Source of the DNA: SZUA-252 sp035716005
GTDB lineage: Bacteria; Eisenbacteria; RBG-16-71-46; SZUA-252
NCBI GenBank assembly: GCA_035716005.1
Contig: DASTKG010000025.1
Location: forward strand, 15,275 to 79,274
DNA: 64,000 nucleotides
Reading direction: 5' to 3'
Both the position numbers and the translations under genes were made by a program. Below, in pieces: positions 60,312 to 64,000 of the stretch. Positions within the stretch are counted from its first letter, which is position 1. Every line of letters starts with the position of its first letter. A model generated the notes under the pieces. It saw nothing but the letters and a program-made list of their open reading frames with translations. It did no database searches and had not been told where the DNA came from.

Positions 60312-61250
60312 GTGAAAAAGACGAAGCCGAAAAGCTACCCTCCCGTGCCCGACGCCGGCCCCCTGATCGGGGCCCACATGAGCGTGGCCGGAGGCGCCGT
60401 GACCGGGATCGAGCGGGCCCTGGCCGTCCGGGCGCGAGCGCTGCAGATCTTCACCAAGAACGCGAGTCAGTGGAAGGGAAAGCCGATCACGGACGCCGAG
60501 GCGGCCGCCTTCCGGGAGGCGTGGGCGGCGAGCGGCCTGGCCCCGGTCGTCGCCCACGACTCCTACCTGATCAACCTCGCCTCGCCCGACCCGGCGCTCC
60601 TACAGAAGTCGATCGAAGCGCTGGCCGACGAACTCCTCCGCTGCGAGACGCTCGGAGTCCCCTTCCTCGTCGCCCATCCGGGCGCCCACGTCGGCTCCGG
60701 CGTCCTCGAGGGATGTGACCGGGTGGCGGCCTCCATCGACCGGGCGCGCGCGCTGGCCCCCGCCCCCTCGGTGATCCTCCTCCTCGAAAACGTGGCCGGG
60801 CAGGGAACCACGCTCGGCCGGAAATTCGAGGAGCTGGCCCGCATCCGGAGCGGCGTGTCGCGCCGCGATCTGACGCAGTTCTGCTTCGACACCTGCCACG
60901 CGCACGCCGCAGGCTACGACCTGACGACGGAGAAAGGCTACGAGGAAACGTTCCGCGAGTTCGACGCCATCCTGGGGCTCGAGTCGCTCCGCGTCTTCCA
61001 CGTGAACGATTCGAAGAACGAGCGCGGGAGCCACGTCGATCGCCACGAACAGATCGGCAAGGGGAAGATCGGAATCGAGGCCTTCGCGCGGCTCATGCGG
61101 GATCCGCGCTTCACGGCGGTGCCGAAGCTCCTGGAAACGCCGAAGGGAGCCGACGGGGTCGTGATGGATCGGAGAAATCTGGCCCTCCTCCGCCGGTTGG
61201 CGGAGGAGCCGGGATTGGGCGATGCCGGGGACGAAGACGACGCGGGCTAG
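60312..61250 (+). CDS. nfo: Endonuclease IV (AP endonuclease)
   Basis: The protein has 312 residues from GTG 60312; a TTG at 60300 would add four. Zinc-ligand regions of the Nfo family are present: IGAHMSVAGG, FLVAHPGAHVG, LLLENVAGQGTTLG, FDTCHAHAAGYD and VFHVNDSKNERGSHVDRHEQIG. It cuts abasic sites in base excision repair. A disordered basic N-terminal extension of ~20 residues precedes the core. Divergent from the repair-linked NUDIX/YhaO/YhaN operon. Confidence 0.93.
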   Translation: MKKTKPKSYPPVPDAGPLIGAHMSVAGGAVTGIERALAVRARALQIFTKNASQWKGKPITDAEAAAFREAWAASGLAPVVAHDSYLINLASPDPALLQKSIEALADELLRCETLGVPFLVAHPGAHVGSGVLEGCDRVAASIDRARALAPAPSVILLLENVAGQGTTLGRKFEELARIRSGVSRRDLTQFCFDTCHAHAAGYDLTTEKGYEETFREFDAILGLESLRVFHVNDSKNERGSHVDRHEQIGKGKIGIEAFARLMRDPRFTAVPKLLETPKGADGVVMDRRNLALLRRLAEEPGLGDAGDEDDAG

Positions 61251-61510
61251 TAGCCCTTGTCCTCTTCTTCCTCTTCGTCCTCTTCCTCGGTGGCTTCGGC
61301 CTCCTCCAGCCCGCGCTCTTCCTCGTACTCCAGCATGAAGTACTCGCGGAAGGGATCGACCAGGTCATTGAAGGCCTTGTGCGGACTCGCCACGCCGTAC
61401 TCGCGGAGCTTCTCGCAGATTTCGCCGATCAGCGCGTCCATCCTCGCGGAGAGGTTGGTTTCGGCGATGAGGCGTTCGACGATGTCCTTGTCCTGGTCGT
61501 TCGGGCTCAT
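61247..61510 (-). CDS. Small acidic protein of unknown function
   Basis: The protein has 87 residues from ATG 61510, with AAAGGAG 9 bp upstream. The N-terminal ~60 residues are predicted helical (ERLIAETNLSARMDALIGE). The tail is almost purely acidic (EEEDEEEEEDKGY). No family recognised. It overlaps the end of nfo by 4 bp, convergently. The acidic tail suggests interaction with a basic partner or nucleic-acid mimicry (inference). Confidence 0.65.
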   Translation of the reverse strand: MSPNDQDKDIVERLIAETNLSARMDALIGEICEKLREYGVASPHKAFNDLVDPFREYFMLEYEEERGLEEAEATEEEDEEEEEDKGY

Positions 61511-61569
61511 GGAGTCGCTCCTTTGAGGTGGGATCGCTGGGCCGGCGGGCCGACCCGGGAGCCGCACTC

Positions 61570-61578
61570 ATTATACCA
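61570..61578 (-). promoter_or_regulatory. Extended -10 promoter of the small acidic protein gene
   Basis: On the minus strand, TGG-TATAAT (-10 at 61575-61570) lies about 60 bp before ATG 61510. No -35 is evident, which is tolerable for an extended -10. Confidence 0.6.
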
Positions 61579-61589
61579 AAACCCCGAAC

Positions 61590-61627
61590 AAAAGCGCCGG
61601 GTCCGCGGTTTGGCCGCGGAGCCCGGC
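61590..61627 (-). terminator. Intrinsic terminator of the nitroreductase gene
   Basis: On the minus strand, 13- to 14-base GC arms (61627-61614 and 61608-61596, one bulge) enclose a CCAAA loop. The run GCTTTTGTTC follows directly. It lies 43 bp after the nitroreductase stop and just upstream of the acidic-protein promoter. Confidence 0.75.
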
Positions 61628-61669
61628 GAGATACGGCGGCTACCAGCCGTAGGGGGCCGGCACGGTCGC

Positions 61670-62731
61670 CTACCGCATCGTTTCCTCCACGGGTCGCCGC
61701 GGGGTGGGATCGAGCGGCGGCCCAAACCCCAGTCTGAGCAGGATCTGGGGGTAACCTGCGATTCCGAGCGTCTGCCGGAGTCGCGGACGGAGCGGCGGAA
61801 CCTCGATGGGCTGATTGAGATAAGAGGCCGACACCCCGGAGTCCTGGGCGCGTAGGAGTACGCGCGCCAGGGCCTGTCCCGCCACGAGCCAGTGGCGGGG
61901 CGTGTCGCCGGCGGTCCAGATCGTAGTCAGGGCCGGCGAACCTTCGGCGAGCGCGCGGTCCGTGGCCGCGCGCCCTTTGCCGATGTCGAACGTCCGCACA
62001 ACGAGCGAGATGGCGGGCGTGCCGACGATGTCGAGCACCTGGCTTACGCCGAGTGCGGTGCCCGGTATGCCGTCACGAGTCCGATTGCGCGCCGGGTGGA
62101 TCCAAGAGGCCAATTCGCGGCGGAAGGAGGGGTCCCGGAGCTGGGTCCGATCTCCCTCCGCGATCAGAGTCGCGATCGCATCCTTGGTCGGCGCGTCCTG
62201 TGTGACGGTCAGGTGAGCTCCGGCGACTTCAGCTTCCTCCGCCAGGGTGGCGAGGAGGTCGCCGGAAATCGGCCGCGCCTCGAACGGAAGTCTGTTCGTG
62301 CGACGGCCGAGAATGGCGCGGAAGAGCCGGCGATCGGTGTCCGTGGTCCGATAGACGCCGGCGATCTCGACCCGCGCCAGAAAATCGGGGTCCTTGGGAT
62401 CGGGAAGAAGCTCCGTCTTGTCTCGATAGCCGAAATGCTTGAAGGCGAGGCGGAGCATCTCGAGCGCCGCGCCGCAGGAGTGCGTGAGCGCGCGGTCGTC
62501 GGGGTCGACGACGGGAAGCGCGCGCGTGCGGTCGGCGTAGATGTCGACGTGATCGCCGACCACGCGGAAGAGCCACGGCTGCGAGTTGTGGCTCGACGGC
62601 GCGAGGACGGCGTATTGCAGCATGAAGCGGAGCTTCGACGCGGCCGGCCCGATCGAGGGGAATTCCTCCTCGCGGGCCTTCCAGGGATTCGCCCCGATCT
62701 CCGGTTCGTGCGCGAATGTGGTCGCTTGCAT
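61670..62731 (-). CDS. Acg-type nitroreductase-family FMN protein
   Basis: The protein has 353 residues from ATG 62731, with GGGGGGTG nearby; a GTG three codons upstream is an alternative start. The N-terminal half has the Acg/Rv3131-like signature YAVLAPSSHNSQPWLFRV, then YADRTRALPVVDPDDR and SCGAALEMLRLAFKHFGY. FMN-contact residues of the nitroreductase fold recur in RRTNRLPFEARPI and the C-terminal QALARVLLRAQDSGV. Acg-like proteins are tied to dormancy and hypoxia in mycobacteria, and their catalytic activity is doubtful. It is monocistronic, with its own terminator. Confidence 0.82.
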   Translation of the reverse strand: MQATTFAHEPEIGANPWKAREEEFPSIGPAASKLRFMLQYAVLAPSSHNSQPWLFRVVGDHVDIYADRTRALPVVDPDDRALTHSCGAALEMLRLAFKHFGYRDKTELLPDPKDPDFLARVEIAGVYRTTDTDRRLFRAILGRRTNRLPFEARPISGDLLATLAEEAEVAGAHLTVTQDAPTKDAIATLIAEGDRTQLRDPSFRRELASWIHPARNRTRDGIPGTALGVSQVLDIVGTPAISLVVRTFDIGKGRAATDRALAEGSPALTTIWTAGDTPRHWLVAGQALARVLLRAQDSGVSASYLNQPIEVPPLRPRLRQTLGIAGYPQILLRLGFGPPLDPTPRRPVEETMR

Positions 62732-62953
62732 GTCGTTCACCCCCCGACGACTTGGGCTCTCGGGATGCGGAGCCGATGAGGGTATGAAGGCAAAGGGCGT
62801 GCCTTGGGGCGCGGAGCGCCTGGTAAGCCTGGAACGCATTGCGGGATTTGCGGTTGTATGCAGCCTAGCGCGCGCCTGGAGGGTGCCCGCCTGACGAGGA
62901 GGTCTGACAGGATGTCGCGATCGTTCCCAAAATGGCAGGGTGAAGCGCGCGCC

Positions 62954-62982
62954 TTGACATCGCGGCAGCCCGAAGGGACGAT
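62954..62982 (+). promoter_or_regulatory. Promoter of murJ, probably leaderless
   Basis: A perfect -35 TTGACA (62954-62959), a 17-bp spacer and GACGAT (62977-62982) end 8 bp before GTG 62991. The -10 is weak; a poor AGGGA at 62974 is the only ribosome-site candidate. Confidence 0.5.
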
Positions 62983-62990
62983 GCCCGCCC

Positions 62991-64000
62991 GTGAGCCCTG
63001 ACGACGCCGCACCGACCGACGCGCCGAAGCCGCCCCCCGCGAAGCCGATGAGCGTCGCGCGCGCGGCGGGGATCATCTCCGCGGCCACGTTCCTCAGCCG
63101 CGTCATGGGGCTCGTGCGCGAGCAGGTCTTCGCCGCTCAGTTCGGCGCCGGCTTCGCGGTCGACGCGTTCCAGGTCGCGTTCCGCGTGCCGAATCTCCTC
63201 CGCGATCTCTTCGCCGAGGGCGCCATGAGCGCCGCGTTCGTCCCGACCCTCACGAAGGCGCAGCAGGAGGGGGGTCCCGAGGCGGCGATGCGCCTCGCCA
63301 ACCTCGTCATCAACTTCCTCCTGATCGTCGTCTCGGGGCTCTGTCTCGTCGGCATCGTGACGGCGCCCTGGATCGTGGGGATCCTCGCCCCCGGCTTCGG
63401 CGACATCCCGGGAAAGCTCGCTCTCACGACGCTCATGACGCAGATCATGACCCCCTTCCTGCTGCTCGTCTCGGTCGCGGCGGCGGTGATGGGCGTCCTG
63501 AACACGCGGCGGATCTTCTTCATCCCCGCCGTGGCGCCGGTCCTCTTCAACCTCGGCCTCATCGTCTCCGGCTTCGTCGTCGCGCCGCTCATGCCGCGCT
63601 TCGGCCTCGAGCCGATCGTGGGGATGGCGTTCGGCGCGCTCCTCGGCGGATTGGGGCAGCTAGCGATCCAACTCCCCGCCCTCTCGGCGCAGGGATTCCG
63701 CTGGCGGCCGATCGTCGACTTCCGAGACCCGGGCGTCCTTCGCGTGGTGACTCTGATGGCCCCCGCCTCGATCGGGATCGCGGCGACGCAGGTGAACGTC
63801 TTCACCAGCACCTTCCTCGCCTCGACGCTCCGCGAGGGCTCGGTCTCCTGGCTCAACTACGCCTACCGGCTCATGCAGCTGCCCATCGGATTGTTCGGCG
63901 TCGCCATCGCCACGGTCACGCTGGCCGAGGTCTCGCGCCACGCGGCGGCTCGGAACATGACCGATCTCAAGGCGACGCTCGGCCTCTCGCTCCGGCTCGT
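62991..64000 (+). CDS. murJ: Lipid II flippase MurJ (3' partial)
   Basis: The GTG at 62991 opens a frame that runs off the window end, covering 336 residues so far. After a Pro-rich cytoplasmic start, the MurJ/MviN signature appears: GIISAATFLSRVMGLVREQV, AFRVPNLLRDLFAEGAMSAA and FVPTLT. About nine membrane helices are visible, with NYAYRLMQLPIGLFGVAIAT near the end. It flips lipid-linked peptidoglycan precursors across the inner membrane. Confidence 0.93.
   Translation, partial: MSPDDAAPTDAPKPPPAKPMSVARAAGIISAATFLSRVMGLVREQVFAAQFGAGFAVDAFQVAFRVPNLLRDLFAEGAMSAAFVPTLTKAQQEGGPEAAMRLANLVINFLLIVVSGLCLVGIVTAPWIVGILAPGFGDIPGKLALTTLMTQIMTPFLLLVSVAAAVMGVLNTRRIFFIPAVAPVLFNLGLIVSGFVVAPLMPRFGLEPIVGMAFGALLGGLGQLAIQLPALSAQGFRWRPIVDFRDPGVLRVVTLMAPASIGIAATQVNVFTSTFLASTLREGSVSWLNYAYRLMQLPIGLFGVAIATVTLAEVSRHAAARNMTDLKATLGLSLRL

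Overview
The window is about 64 kb of very GC-rich, densely packed bacterial chromosome. It carries roughly 50 protein genes in tight operons with many 1-50 bp overlaps. I see no tRNA, rRNA, CRISPR array, insertion sequence, phage gene or plasmid gene. Several features recall uncultured FCB-type lineages such as Candidatus Eisenbacteria: secreted proteases with FlgD-like/T9SS-like C-terminal tails, a Ser/Thr kinase with a TolB-N/TPR tail, outer-membrane beta-barrels, and a mix of leaderless and Shine-Dalgarno starts. This placement is an inference with low confidence.

Layout. 1-2453: the end of a PilB/GspE-like pseudo-ATPase and an intact pilT. 2618-7795: a trehalose operon (otsA, otsB, a small MscS-like membrane protein, a DUF5752-type protein and a TreT-like glycosyltransferase). 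7828-9288: a secreted protein of unknown function and a HAD phosphatase. 9359-16040: a four-gene exopolysaccharide synthase/export locus (secreted glycosidase-like protein, TPR/YaiO beta-barrel, membrane-anchored HEAT protein, GT2 synthase). 16084-19577: a secreted M6 protease and a GNAT acetyltransferase. 19555-23599 (minus): an orphan peptide-binding protein and a hybrid histidine kinase. 23717-29770 (minus): a NatAB-like ABC exporter, two M24 peptidases, HflX and ArfB. 29981-30313: trxA. 30389-37179 (minus): a fatty-acid transporter, a helicase-nuclease and a Ser/Thr kinase. 37259-41174: a membrane protein, a deacetylase-family protein, a heme-bearing porin and a YceI protein. 41224-45531: a second secreted protease with a small partner, an exported metallo-beta-lactamase-fold enzyme, a tiny ferredoxin and a lipoprotein. 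45785-47764 (minus): groEL and groES with a CIRCE operator. 48158-50479: a GT39-TPR protein. 50513-60225 (minus): a HAD hydrolase, a sigma54 activator with a degenerate receiver, an HD-GYP protein, a HEAT protein, a YhaN/YhaO (SbcCD-like) pair and a NUDIX hydrolase. 60312-64000: nfo, a small acidic protein, an Acg-type nitroreductase and the start of murJ.

The most interesting points are: (i) a bacterial trehalose operon laid out like the archaeal synthase/phosphatase-channel-glycosyltransferase operon; (ii) an exopolysaccharide locus with a HEAT protein and no Pga/Bcs accessory genes; (iii) an HD-GYP protein and a HEAT protein, encoded by overlapping genes, that seem to share one N-terminal module; (iv) a pseudo-ATPase encoded directly upstream of PilT; (v) a sigma54 activator with Glu at the phosphoacceptor position; and (vi) a recurring promoter layout in which the -10 element lies 6-8 bp before the start codon, once with an FNR/CRP-type palindrome at about -42.
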